Below, piece after piece: positions 11,081-20,385 of a DNA stretch of 64,000 nucleotides. How positions within the stretch are numbered: the stretch's first letter is position 1; each line of letters begins with the position of its first letter. This DNA comes from Rhizomucor pusillus (Eukaryota > Mucoromycota > Mucoromycetes > Mucorales > Lichtheimiaceae). The stretch lies in contig FWWN02000646.1 in the NCBI GenBank assembly GCA_900175165.2, forward strand, positions 164,226 through 228,225. The letters run 5' to 3'. The notes beneath the pieces were generated by a model, which was not told the DNA's origin, searched no databases, and worked only from the letters and a program-made list of their open reading frames with translations. The position numbers and the translations under genes were made by a program.

Positions 11081-11423
11081 CTACAGGATGATGCACTTTT
11101 CACTGTAATCTTTTGTCAAGTTGTCAGCATCTCGAGGGTTCATAAATGATTTTTCTGCTTTGAATATATCCTTGGGATCAGCACCAAGAAGGACATCCTT
11201 TGCGAATCCGCCGGCTTGCTCGACTGTGTCAAACTTAAAGCACATAGAGGCTTGAAGAAATAATCGCAAACTCGGTGAGCTACGGTGACACATAAAATAC
11301 AGATAATATTTATCAAGACCTACGCGTCCTAGCATCGTGTACCTTGGCTATCGGTATGCCTGCTGACGTCTTGAGTTTCAGAGCTTCATCGTATGTGTAA
11401 TCTTTCTTGCAATGTTCAATCAT
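11081..11423 (-). CDS. Small hypothetical protein with C-terminal CIIL prenylation box
   Basis: Exons 11423-11320 and 11279-11081 give 100 aa; the 40-nt intron (GTCTTG...CCGTAG) is the only splice I found that joins both coding frames. The protein starts MIEHCKKDYTYDEALKLK and ends NLTKDYSEKCIIL. C-I-I-L is a CaaX box whose terminal leucine predicts geranylgeranylation, so a membrane-attached small protein is likely if the gene is real. No catalytic motif is seen; it does not match a G-protein gamma subunit or a small GTPase by eye. A TATAAAAAGG box on the minus strand lies 41 nt upstream of the ATG, supporting a promoter here. The leader would be very short, so translation could begin elsewhere. 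Confidence 0.5.
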
Positions 11424-11463
11424 GTCTGTTGTTTTCCTGTCTTCTGCCAAGCTACATCTTCAT

Positions 11464-11473
11464 CCTTTTTATA
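11464..11473 (-). promoter_or_regulatory. TATA box for the CIIL small gene
   Basis: TATAAAAAGG on the minus strand (CCTTTTTATA on plus), 41 nt before the ATG at 11423. Same sequence form as the TATA box of the deacetylase gene at 25057-25066 and of the dispersed repeat. Confidence 0.45.
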
Positions 11474-11828
11474 CGTTAAAGCTGCCCCTTCCCATCCACT
11501 TTTCTTTGTTGGGCTGTACCTGATTTCTTTTTTGAGAATATCAAAATAATGCAGCGTTGCCACAGAAATTGTCTGTCCGAAGTAAATCCCTCAATGTAAT
11601 GTATAAAGGCTCCAAGTCAAGAGCATCTCTGCAAAAAATACAGGATTTAACATGGTATGTGACGCAGATATGAGATGAAATGCGGAATAGACTTCAGTCA
11701 GAGCACTGCAGCTACAATGGATTGAATCCCAAATAAAGCTTTCTGTTATTACAACGGCTACTTTGTCAAGAAGCCGTTTTTATCAATGCTTTATTTCCTG
11801 ACAGCTTAGTACAAGATGTACAGGGCAT
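11474..11828 (-). other. Intergenic with one exon-like stretch, unresolved
   Basis: After a TTTTTTGCAG acceptor near 11625 on the minus strand, a frame reads DALDLEPLYITLRDLLRTDN and stops soon after. An overlapping frame contains YSPTKKSGWEGAALTYKKDED. Either could be the last exon of a gene, but I could not build a start or upstream exons before the RPS0 stop at 11829. No call is made. Confidence 0.3.
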
Positions 11829-12816
11829 TTAGTCCCAAGAGGATCCACCAGCGGGAGCGGCGTTAGTGGAGTCGGCCCAGCTAGTGCCAGCATCCTCAGC
11901 CCAGTCGCCAGCAGCAGCTTGAGCGTCCCAGTCAGCGGTGGCGGGAGCAATGCCGGCGGGTCCTTCGGCGGCAGCACCTTCCAAAGCCCAGTCAGCTTCA
12001 GCGACAGTAGCGCTCCATTCGCCGGCTTCTTCTTTGCCCTCAGCGGCGGCAGCTTCCTTCTCAGCTTCCTCAGGGTCGCGGTAGAAGAACATGTCGACCA
12101 TGACTTCCCAGGGAGTCTGGTAATCCAAGGTGCCACGGAGACGGAGGATGGCGCGAGCCAAGAGCCAGTACACCAAACCAATGGCATGCTTTCCCTTGTT
12201 GTTGGTAGGGATGGCAACATCAACGTACTTCAAGGGCGAGTCGGTGTCAGCGAAAGAAATAACGGGGATGTTGACATAGGAAGCTTCCGAAATGGCTTGA
12301 TGGTCCGTGCGGGGGTCAGTGCAGATGATCAAGCGAGGCTCACGGAAGGACCGGGTGATGTAGTTGGTAAAAGTACCAGGAGTGAAACGACCCACAATGG
12401 CTTCAGCACCAATGTACTTTGCAAACTTGAGAGCAGCGCGGTGACCGTAAGGACGGGCTGAGATCACACAAATATCCTGAGGATTCTCAATAGCAGCGAT
12501 GATACGGGCAGCAAAGATAAGCTTCTCCCAAGTCTTGCCGAGGTTGATGATGTTGATACCTAATGGTTCTGGCATCAGTATCCAAGCTACCAAGCAACGC
12601 GTTTTTAACACCAGATAGATCATACCATCAGCACGAAGCTTGTGGACGTAGGGCTTCATGCGCTTGGTGCAGTTCTTGGCACCAAGGTGGCATTGAGCAG
12701 CAAGAAGCATTTGCAAGTCTTGCTCGGTAATGTTCAAAACTAACAGACTGAAGTCAGCGAGATTTGGCTCAGGCCAAGCGCCATTTGACAACCATACCAG
12801 CTGGAACGCGAGACAT
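11829..12816 (-). CDS. RPS0: 40S ribosomal protein uS2 (RPS0/RPSA)
   Basis: Structural protein of the small ribosomal subunit, needed for 40S maturation; cytoplasm. Exons 12816-12798, 12739-12626 and 12559-11829 give 287 aa, typical for the family. After [19 protein letters not shown] come the conserved blocks [52 protein letters not shown] and [19 protein letters not shown]. The C-terminus is the usual acidic, Ala/Trp-rich tail (repeated xDW/ADW, ending GGSSWD). The 19-nt first exon (MSRVPA + 1 base) and the first intron (58 nt) match a 5'-proximal intron common in ribosomal protein genes. Codon use is visibly C-ending and strongly biased compared with neighbours, as expected for a highly expressed gene. 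Confidence 0.97.
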
Positions 12817-13392
12817 TTTTCTTAGATCTTTCCAATGGAGCGGCTATCAGTTGATTCTGGCGAAGTTAGGGTGCAGAATACACGGTTTGAATGGCCAATG
12901 TCCGTCGAAAGGAGAAAGGAGGAAGAGCTTTTTGTTGACTTGACTCGCTTTTACTGCAGCCACCTTGTGCGGCGACCGAATTTTTTTGCACTCGGCTACT
13001 ATGCACATGATGACTTTATAAAGGGTCGTTTTGCAGAACGATGGAGGCCATAGCACCTCGCCTATAATTCCAGATGTACACTTTCAGTCTCATCTCGTTT
13101 CTATAATGCAAATGCTTCTAAAGTTTAATGCGTTAGCGTTATAACGTACCATCTGTCTGATAGATCAACACGATAATATAAGAGCTATGCAAATAGATAA
13201 AAGGTTTGTGTATATGAATAATATGAGTCTTAACAGATATGATATCCTTGTTAACATTGCAGCCTTTTATTATCCTTCTTCTTGCTGAGGAGGCTAGGTA
13301 GTGATGTTCCATGGAGACCTTTTAGCTTCAGCCCCGAAAGTCTGGGTAATTTTCAAGTGCGGGGAGAATGACCAGGGATACACAGCAGCAGG
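12817..13392. promoter_or_regulatory. Divergent promoter region between RPS0 and the TMX2-like gene
   Basis: 576 bp separating two divergently read ATGs. It contains a palindromic TTTATAAAG (about 13015-13023) and AT-rich tracts. The ORF at 12835-13053 is not supported: it starts inside the RPS0 leader and has no domain. Confidence 0.5.
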
Positions 13393-14478
13393 ATGGCAAG
13401 TTTGAGCGAGCTGAGACAGCGTTTGCTGCATCGTTACTACGTGATCCACTCTGTTTATGGCATCACGTACATCATTGTCTTGCTCCGCCGTGCTCTTGTC
13501 TCACAAATACCTTGGACTGTGAGTTGGTATACAGGAAACGCGTTTCTTTATATTTGCAAAGCTTGCTCATGTTCACCGAGACAGGATTCGGAGCGGAATG
13601 CATATATTGCCTTGGTTGCACTGTCAGCATGGAAGTGTGTGATGGCATCGACGGCTGAAGAGCTTACAAGTGTTTTGATATTGTACACAAAGTTCTTTTC
13701 GCTGTGTATGCTCTATTGGAAAACCAGCTTTTGGCGGCCATTGCTTTACATTGTGGGATGGATATGTGAGGATCCCGGAAAGGACAATGAAATTGATTTT
13801 GCATTACTGATAACTATGCAACACGTAGCAATTTCTACACTTTTTCCACAGCCGTGGTACCAAGGCCCCACGAAGATCGAGGAGTTGACCGAAGACAGAT
13901 TTCGGAAACAAGTGCAACGCAAGAACGCTCCGAAGATCACGAACGTCGAAGATGAGCCGCCCAAATATTGGATAGTCATGATGTATGCTAACTGGTCTGT
14001 CGCATGTCTCAACTTTGAAGCCGTGCTGGCCAAATTATCGCTCGAGTACAGCGCAGACCATGTGAAATTTGGCAAGTGTTTATATATCGACATCGGCTGA
14101 TGAAGAACGATATCATTGTTAACGATGGAACAATCTCATAGGTAAAATTGACGTTGATATCTATGGAGATATTGCGCAAGAATTCGGGATAAGTCGTGAT
14201 CCAGCATCTTTTGATCTTCCTACATTGATTCTTTTCCGAGATGGCGCATCTATTCGACGGCTGCCTGAACTTACTCCGACAAATGACACCGGCAGCAACG
14301 CTTCGGCTTCTACTACTGCTAAAGATACCATCACCCGCATAGGCTGGAATAAAAGAGCGGTAAGTCTTCCTATCTGAATTCGTCCGTATTATGAAAATCT
14401 CATACAAATGTATATTGCCTCCAGGCTACGGTCGTAAAGACGTTCCATCTCGATTCCATTCTTGCAGATAAAAAATAG
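13393..14478 (+). CDS. Thioredoxin-related transmembrane protein, TMX2-like
   Basis: ER membrane protein of the TMX2 type: N-terminal hydrophobic segments and a lumen/cytosol thioredoxin fold lacking the classical CxxC. Exons 13393-13518, 13585-14071, 14142-14359 and 14425-14478 give 294 aa. The family block TLFPQPWYQGPTKIEELT is followed by the thioredoxin core: VMMYANWSVACLNFEAVLAKLSLEYS (WSxxC-like S-V-A-C in place of CxxC), FGKIDVDIYGDIAQEFGI and LPTLILFRDG (cis-Pro). It ends ADKK, reminiscent of the dilysine ER tail of TMX2 but shifted. The second intron (14072-14141) must be GC-AG (donor G/GCAAGT): a GT donor two bases on would break the frame. The first intron (66 nt, GTGAGT...GACAG) is in frame and inferred from splice signals only. 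Confidence 0.9.
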
Positions 14479-14909
14479 ACTCCTCCAAATAGCGACAAAG
14501 ATGCACAATAAACACCACAAGGTTAGCAAAAACACGATTCAGAAAGAGAGATAAATAAAGTGAAAAGAAAAACTGTGTACACAGGCAAATATAGTCAAGA
14601 GAGAAAGGGAAATGCTATGTGCGAAGAGAGGAAAAGAGAAAGGAGGGAATGGAAGTGTAGAAGAAAACTAGAAAAAAAACGTTTGAGTCACAGCAAAGCG
14701 AACTCTAGGTACAAAGCAGAGAAAGAGATTATTAAAGAGTAGTGGCTAAAAAGAGAGAAAGAAAAAAAAAAAAGAAGAAAAAAGCAGAAAGGATGGAATA
14801 TGTTTTGAGAACAGACGACGGCAATGGACAGTGTATAGACGGTTTCAGCAAAATGGGAGCACGGACAAGTTAGTTTGAGAGGATGAAGCTTAGGACTCGT
14901 GACAAGAAA
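14479..14909. other. Convergent 3' region, purine-rich
   Basis: Between the 3' ends of two convergent genes. A long A/G-rich tract (about 14540-14800, with an A12 run at 14763-14774) dominates. The 14560-14742 ORF is a by-product of this composition (Lys/Glu/Arg only) and is not called. Confidence 0.55.
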
Positions 14910-16414
14910 TTAAAAAGTGTACATTTTCTCCATGGCTTGTCGCTGCAAGACGCCGTGTTGGAACCTGCAGAGCATTGTGAGTCTCTTGCTCTAACAATCA
15001 TACTTTTGTTGGATCACTTACTTTTTCAAGGTCTCATTTTCTTGTACAAGTCGCTCCACTTCTGCTAAAAGCTCGTTTTGCATGTTCTTGAGATGCTGAA
15101 TTTGCTGCACGGCTGTTAAAGAGAATATGTGAGTTAACGGTCGAAACCGGAAAAAGCTTGCATCGATATTGAGCTTACTTCGAGTGAGCAACGCAGCCTT
15201 GCTCATTTTTTTAATGTTACAGCCAGGCAAATGTTTTCTCAACTCGTCGAAACCGTCCTTGATCTGAGCTCGGCGCTTCTGTTCGGACTGGATATGGATT
15301 TGTCGACGTAGCTCAGCGTTGGTAATGCCGCTACTGCAGATAACAATGCTCAGTATCTCAAGTGCTGCAAGTAAGTGCCTATCAACTTACGCTTCTGCAT
15401 CAGTCTTTGATGCGTCGTCTGCCTCATCATCCGATTCATCTTTGTCTGCCTCCATAGATCTCTTCTTTTTAGACGACAAGTCCTCGGAGGAACCATTGTT
15501 GGAAGCACCATCGCTGTTGCTGATGCTGCTGGTGGTGGCAGATGTACTCGTGCTACTGCTGGTGCTAGGTGCAGGTCGCTTGCGCTTGTTGCGTTTCGCA
15601 TCCATTTTCTTCTCATAGGTCTCCTTCGAGTACTCGAGAAATTCAGTGTGATAGAATTCCATAGGCACCGAATTGGCTCGCGCAATAGTTTCCTTGACGC
15701 GCTCGGTGGTGGAATTTGTAAAGGTTGAGGAAGGTACAAGGGGCGTGACCATCTGAGCAGACGATGATTGGTCGAGCGCTTGGGTCGTTAATATTTGAGA
15801 AAAGTTGTTGCCATTCGAGGAATCGGCGGTTGCCATGGAGCCTCCTACGGGGGCACTGGCTGTGTTCGCAGGTGGAGGGGTTTGAGGGGATGTCGATGAC
15901 GAAAGCGAGTCCGGGCTGCCAGGATGGTGGCGCGCTGAAGGATGCTGCAATGCGTGCTCGCCGTAGTATCCAAACCGTCCAACAGGGTAAGTGACCGGGA
16001 CAGGCTGTGCTGGATACTGCAAAGGCATCTGTTGAAACGAATAGTCTGTCAGGGAATAAGGAGTCAGTAAGGATTGTTTCTCATTTGTGTTGCTCCCTAG
16101 ATTGCCTCTATTTTTTCAAGCTTTTTTTTTTTTGATTATCTCGACAGCCAATCACGACATCCTCATTAAATGAAGGTCGAACTCCGGCCGCATAAGGTCA
16201 AAAAATAAAAATAAAAGAGACGACGCGAGTACATACCCGGGTAAGCACCGTAAGTTTGCTGGCTAGTTTCCTCGTAAGCATTGGGAGGAGAGGAGGTAGT
16301 AGAAGAATTGCTTTTCTGCTGGACCATTGCAGGATCGAAATTTGGCACCACAGAGCCGGTGGGGTACTCTGCGACGTACTGGTTTGAGGGGTTGGAGAGG
16401 ACGATTTCGCTCAT
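14910..16414 (-). CDS. bHLH-leucine-zipper transcription factor (Mlx-like)
   Basis: Nuclear DNA-binding protein expected to bind E-boxes as a dimer. Exons 16414-16237, 16045-15391, 15333-15179, 15112-15022 and 14964-14910 give 377 aa. Residues 1-270 are Ser/Pro/Gln-rich (activation-type) with a motif VPMEFYHTEFLEYSKETYEKKM and a basic nuclear signal KRNKRKRP. Acidic/Ser repeats follow, then the basic region LRRQIHIQSEQKRRAQIKDG (H-x3-E-x-K-R-R, the E-box contact set H, E, R), helix 1 FDELRKHLP, a loop with KKMSKAALL, helix 2 and a zipper VQQIQHLKNMQNELLAEVE. The E-Q-K-R-R-x-x-I-K spacing resembles Mlx/Mondo partners more than Ino2/Pho4. The last intron (strong GTAAGT) replaces an immediate stop with a short tail FQHGVLQRQAMEKMYTF. 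If unspliced, the protein ends ...NETLKK. Confidence 0.87.
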
Positions 16415-17545
16415 CGTTGGTCGGATGATGAATACGGGAAAAAATAATCAAACGAGCGTGATGTGTTGTAAATTTGCAACGAATGACTGGAATGGATAGC
16501 TGGCGCTTCTTTCGGAATTGAAGCGTAGATGGTTAAAGGAATGTGAGGTGCGTGTGTATATAAGAGAGAGGGAAAGAATAAGGAAGAAAGGAAAAAGAGA
16601 AAAAAGAGAAAAAATCAGATGCGGACCAAGCCAGCCTCAGAAAAGGAGCTTCAGAAATTAGGTCTTGTACGACGACGTGCAACAGCCTTACATTTAACTC
16701 TATGCAAGTTCTCACGTAAGGAAAAGCACAGAAAATATCTGCTATTAACAAGAGCAGCAATGAATCACCATGTTCCTGTAACGCATCAGATTGCATTTGC
16801 TAGAAACTCTATAGGCTTGCAACGCGCTCAAAGTGATGTAGAGATATATGTATCTTACAATCTAGTATCTGAAGGAGGAGCGAAGGAGAGTGGGGGAAAT
16901 GCTCTCTGGCGCAGCCAAATTCGATCCTCCAGCTATTCAGATTTCGAAAGGTTGCATTTCTTTGTCTCCAAAAATCATTGCCCAGGGGTGCGGAAGCCGA
17001 GCGGGGAGGAGACTTGCTTTGCCTTGCAGCCCAGATAAGCACAACTGAGTCGCACAACTTTGGCTGGTAGCACCAAGATGTGGGGAGATGAGAAGAAAGA
17101 ATAGCCATGGATAGTTCTTCTCGCGCATCTAAAAAAGAACGTGTATTTTGCTCCCTTTCGTTCACCATTTCACTGCTATCTGTTAATGCCGATGTATCGT
17201 GTTAAAGGATGATGCTACATATTTCATGGTTTAAAAGGCAAAATAAATTACATATCCATTCTCCACCACGTTTCTAACTATCCAGAAAAGAATCCCATTC
17301 TCTTTCTTAGTCTGCCTAGCAAATAACTGCCGACTTTAATCCCTACAGTTGAACGGAACGGAGCATTCGGTGACGCTAGTATACAATAGCTGAAGTTGTG
17401 ATGTCACGGTATCGAAAACAAAGCGGTATGCCTCCCTACTGTGCAAGATATTCATCAACCTGTAACAATGCAGACGCACTTTCTCACTCCCTTTCCCTGC
17501 ATCCTTTCTTTCAATCATCCTCTTCACAATAGCAGCTCGCCAACT
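16415..17545. promoter_or_regulatory. Divergent intergenic region, no supported gene
   Basis: About 1.1 kb between two divergent genes. A purine-rich block (16560-16625) precedes the bHLH gene and a pyrimidine-rich block (17470-17540) precedes the coiled-coil gene. The ORF 16619-17038 (plus) is not supported by domains or splice context. Confidence 0.45.
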
Positions 17546-18910
17546 ATGCTCATAAAGAAAATTAAAAGTAAAATTCAGGATAGAAAATCAAGTGCAGAGC
17601 CACGACAAGAACAACGTCGACATACGATGCAGCAGGCCGCGTCGATCGCAGAGCAGCAGGAGCAGCAACTGGAAACACCAAGGTGGCGCAAAAAGTTTTC
17701 CATGTACAGCCTCTCTTCACTTGCACACCGCAAGGATCGATATCGACGTAAAAGCACTCCGTTCCATCAATCAGTATCGATGCCTCAGTTTTCCAGCTCG
17801 GCGGAGGAGGAGAAGGTTCCAAACGAAACTTCTGAACTTGACTGCTCCCCGTTGGTGGCGGTCGATGCAGCATCCGGTTCCGTCGGAGACGGTGGCAGCG
17901 CATTCAAGGAGACGTGGGGTGAGCGCCGTCCATCTTCTATCAGTATCCAAACCACAACAACATCACCTTTCAAGTCGTCGCGTCGACCTTTTTCATGCTC
18001 AGCAGTGGAGGGTATCAGTATGCCTGATATATTGGTCACTCTGCGGACTGCGGTAGAAGAAGAGGAGGATTCAGTTAGCATTACCTCGAGTCAAGTTGGC
18101 GGTCCTCCCAGCAACTCAACACTTCTGAGGAACGAACAGCGAAAACGAGAACAAACATTATCGGAAGATGATAACAGGGAGCCCGGCAATTGGCGATCCT
18201 CTGACTGCACTGTAGCGATGCATCACGCAAACACCAGGTCTTTGCTCAAAATGAACATGGAGGAAGCAGTAGTCGCGAATGCAGATACTGCTCCGAGTGA
18301 TAACCACGTGGACAGGTGCATGGATGAGACAAACGAGGAACAGCCGAACACTTGTTCAGAAAAGGACCGATCGTCAACAACACGTTGCAATATCAGCAAC
18401 AGTAATATGCATCACAAATGTAAACAATCTATTTACGTATGTACATACATGCAGCATATTCTAACCTTGAATCTTTTTTCGTCGTTGCAAAATACTATAG
18501 CGGATATGTCTCTTGGCACGCTGTGCACAGAGTTGCATGTAGGAAAGACTATGGCCGATATGCGTATCGCTCAACTCGACAAAACGCTTGCTGATGCAAT
18601 GCACGATAACCATCGATTGGCGGAGCGTATCAAGCAATTAGAGGCATCGTTGCTGTACTATCACGGCTTACCGTCACCACCATTATCGTCACCGAATTCC
18701 GCTTCGTCCTTTGAGCAGCTTTTGCAGCAAAGCAGCAACGCGGACAGATTGCAGCAAGATGAAATGTTGCTACTGCAAGCCCGGGCACAATTGGGTCTTA
18801 TTGAATACTTGGAGGGACAGCATGATTTGAACGCTGCCCTTGATCGGTTCAAAAAGCAGCTAGAGACAGAGTTACGCCACAGGGACGGCGGTAACAACGT
18901 AGCAGTCTGA
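17546..18910 (+). CDS. Hypothetical low-complexity/coiled-coil protein
   Basis: Exons 17546-18419 and 18501-18910 (81-nt in-frame intron with a TTCTAAC branch site and ACTATAG acceptor) give 427 aa. ATG 17546 (MLIKKIKSKIQDRK) is preferred over in-frame ATG 17468 because the sequence between them is CT-rich leader-like. The N-terminus is basic; residues about 50-280 are Ser/Glu-rich with basic-S-x-S patches such as RRPSSISIQ and RRPFSCS, possible basophilic kinase sites. Residues about 295-350 (TLCTELHVGKTMADMRIAQL...RLAERIKQLEASL) form a coiled coil, followed by Ser/Pro and a second helical segment ending ELRHRDGGNNVAV. No known domain is recognised. Its 3' half has a decayed copy at 19905-20385, so the locus has duplicated locally. 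Confidence 0.7.
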   Translation: MLIKKIKSKIQDRKSSAEPRQEQRRHTMQQAASIAEQQEQQLETPRWRKKFSMYSLSSLAHRKDRYRRKSTPFHQSVSMPQFSSSAEEEKVPNETSELDCSPLVAVDAASGSVGDGGSAFKETWGERRPSSISIQTTTTSPFKSSRRPFSCSAVEGISMPDILVTLRTAVEEEEDSVSITSSQVGGPPSNSTLLRNEQRKREQTLSEDDNREPGNWRSSDCTVAMHHANTRSLLKMNMEEAVVANADTAPSDNHVDRCMDETNEEQPNTCSEKDRSSTTRCNISNSNMHHKCKQSIYVCTYMQHILTLNLFSSLQNTIADMSLGTLCTELHVGKTMADMRIAQLDKTLADAMHDNHRLAERIKQLEASLLYYHGLPSPPLSSPNSASSFEQLLQQSSNADRLQQDEMLLLQARAQLGLIEYLEGQHDLNAALDRFKKQLETELRHRDGGNNVAV

Positions 18911-19904
18911 GCCATTCATATGAAATATCATTTGTAGTATGGATAATACAGGCTATCATCGCAGGACGATGTAATAAAGGAGACAATAATTCAACTTTTC
19001 ATCTACTCACCGCCTTCATTGATTTTATCGTTCCTACATATCTACATATCTACGATTATGTTTGCTTAGCAGTACCGTTTATTGTATGTACCTTGTTGAA
19101 TTTTGATGATATGCTTATTGGTCAAAGACTTCATAGTGTATATTTGCGACGTTGCAGACCCATGAAAATTACAGGAATGAAGCTGGAGATCTCCGTTCCG
19201 AACGAGGATAAGACAGTTTGCTCTGAAAGGAAATTTCAGGCATTGCTACGTACATAAACGTAAGTTTATCGCTTCAAGAAAAGTAAGCATTAGCGGCAAG
19301 CATCTTATCTCGCTTAGGAATACAGCTGAAACACCCAAAGAGGTGATCAAGGAACGCTTCTTTGTGCGAGGACTGGGGATAGCTGATTCTCGCTTCGGAA
19401 GCGGTCAAAGTCACGGCTGGCAACATTGCTGTGTGTCAAGCCAAGAAAGCGAGTGCCGTATTCGGACTGATCGGATAGTACTCTTTGGTAGCCGCGCTTG
19501 CAGCATGATTTTTGTACTACGTTTTGTACTTTCGGCATATGCACTGTAGCTCAATCTTAGAGGTAAAGGAATCATCCTCTAATGTCATAACGAGGGGAAA
19601 CAATAAAAATTGCTGGTGCTGCAGTGAGATATTCTATTGAAGTGAGGTTCGACTGATAATATTTAGGTGACATATCCATATATTTAGATCAGCGCCGACA
19701 AGTTTCTTGGAGACGCGGTCAAAACATCTTCATATCTATAAAACTTCTAGGCTTACCTTATCTATGGAAGAATTGCATCAATGACATCGGAAGTGTAAAG
19801 CCCGATATGTTTGTTGTGTTAATCGCTGCATCACCAAAACCGTGTGCGGTTGTAAATAAACATACATGAGGGAACCGGTATTTGTGAATAAAGATGTTAC
19901 TGCC
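18911..19904. other. Intergenic spacer between the coiled-coil gene and its decayed copy
   Basis: No gene recognised. The 3' flank of the coiled-coil gene contains repeated ACATATCTACATATCTACG near 19036. ORFs 19343-19549 (plus) and 19347-19544 (minus) lie opposite each other and lack support. Confidence 0.4.
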
Positions 19905-20385
19905 TAGAATGCTCCGAACCACGTGGAAGGAAACACGGATGATACAAACGAGGAACGGCCGAGTATCTATTTAGAAAAGGACCAATCGGTAACAACATGC
20001 GCATCACTCAGTGTTAGGAGCAGCAATATGCACATTTGTGAGCTAGTTTATCTGATCAATATGTATAATCATGCAGGTTATTCTGACTTAACTTTCTTTT
20101 CTGTTGTGAATACAGCCGCTGTCTCTTGACACGCTATGCAGAAAGTTGCATATAGAAAAAATAGCAGCTATCTAAAGTCATTCAGCTCAAACGATATGCT
20201 CGCTAATGTATTTAAAGATAATCGTAGCGTGTTTGTGCATTATTGAGGTACACTGTCCCTGCAGTTATCGTTGCGAGATTCTTCCATTTCCGCATTTGAG
20301 CATTCAAAGCAAAGAGTCGGTCGTCTGGATAAATGCCGCCCTTCACATTTCAAAAAACTGAATTGCGCCACAAAGACGTAAAACG
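19905..20385 (+). pseudogene. Decayed partial copy of the coiled-coil gene at 17546-18910
   Basis: Collinear similarity to the 3' half of the upstream gene: CTCCGAACCACGTGGAAGG here versus CTCCGAGTGATAACCACGTGG there, then GATACAAACGAGGAACGGCC / GAGACAAACGAGGAACAGCC, AGAAAAGGACC..., AGCAATATGCACA / AGTAATATGCATCACA. After the intron comes TCTCTTGACACGCTATGCAGAAAGTTGCATAT / TCTCTTGGCACGCTGTGCACAGAGTTGCATGT, and at the end AATTGCGCCACAAAGACG / GAGTTACGCCACAGGGACGG. The copy keeps an intron in the same place (20038-20115, GTGAGC...AATACAG), so it arose by DNA duplication, not retroposition. Its frame is broken: TTGACACG gives an in-frame stop and several gaps have accumulated. The 5' half is missing or unrecognisable. 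Confidence 0.8.
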
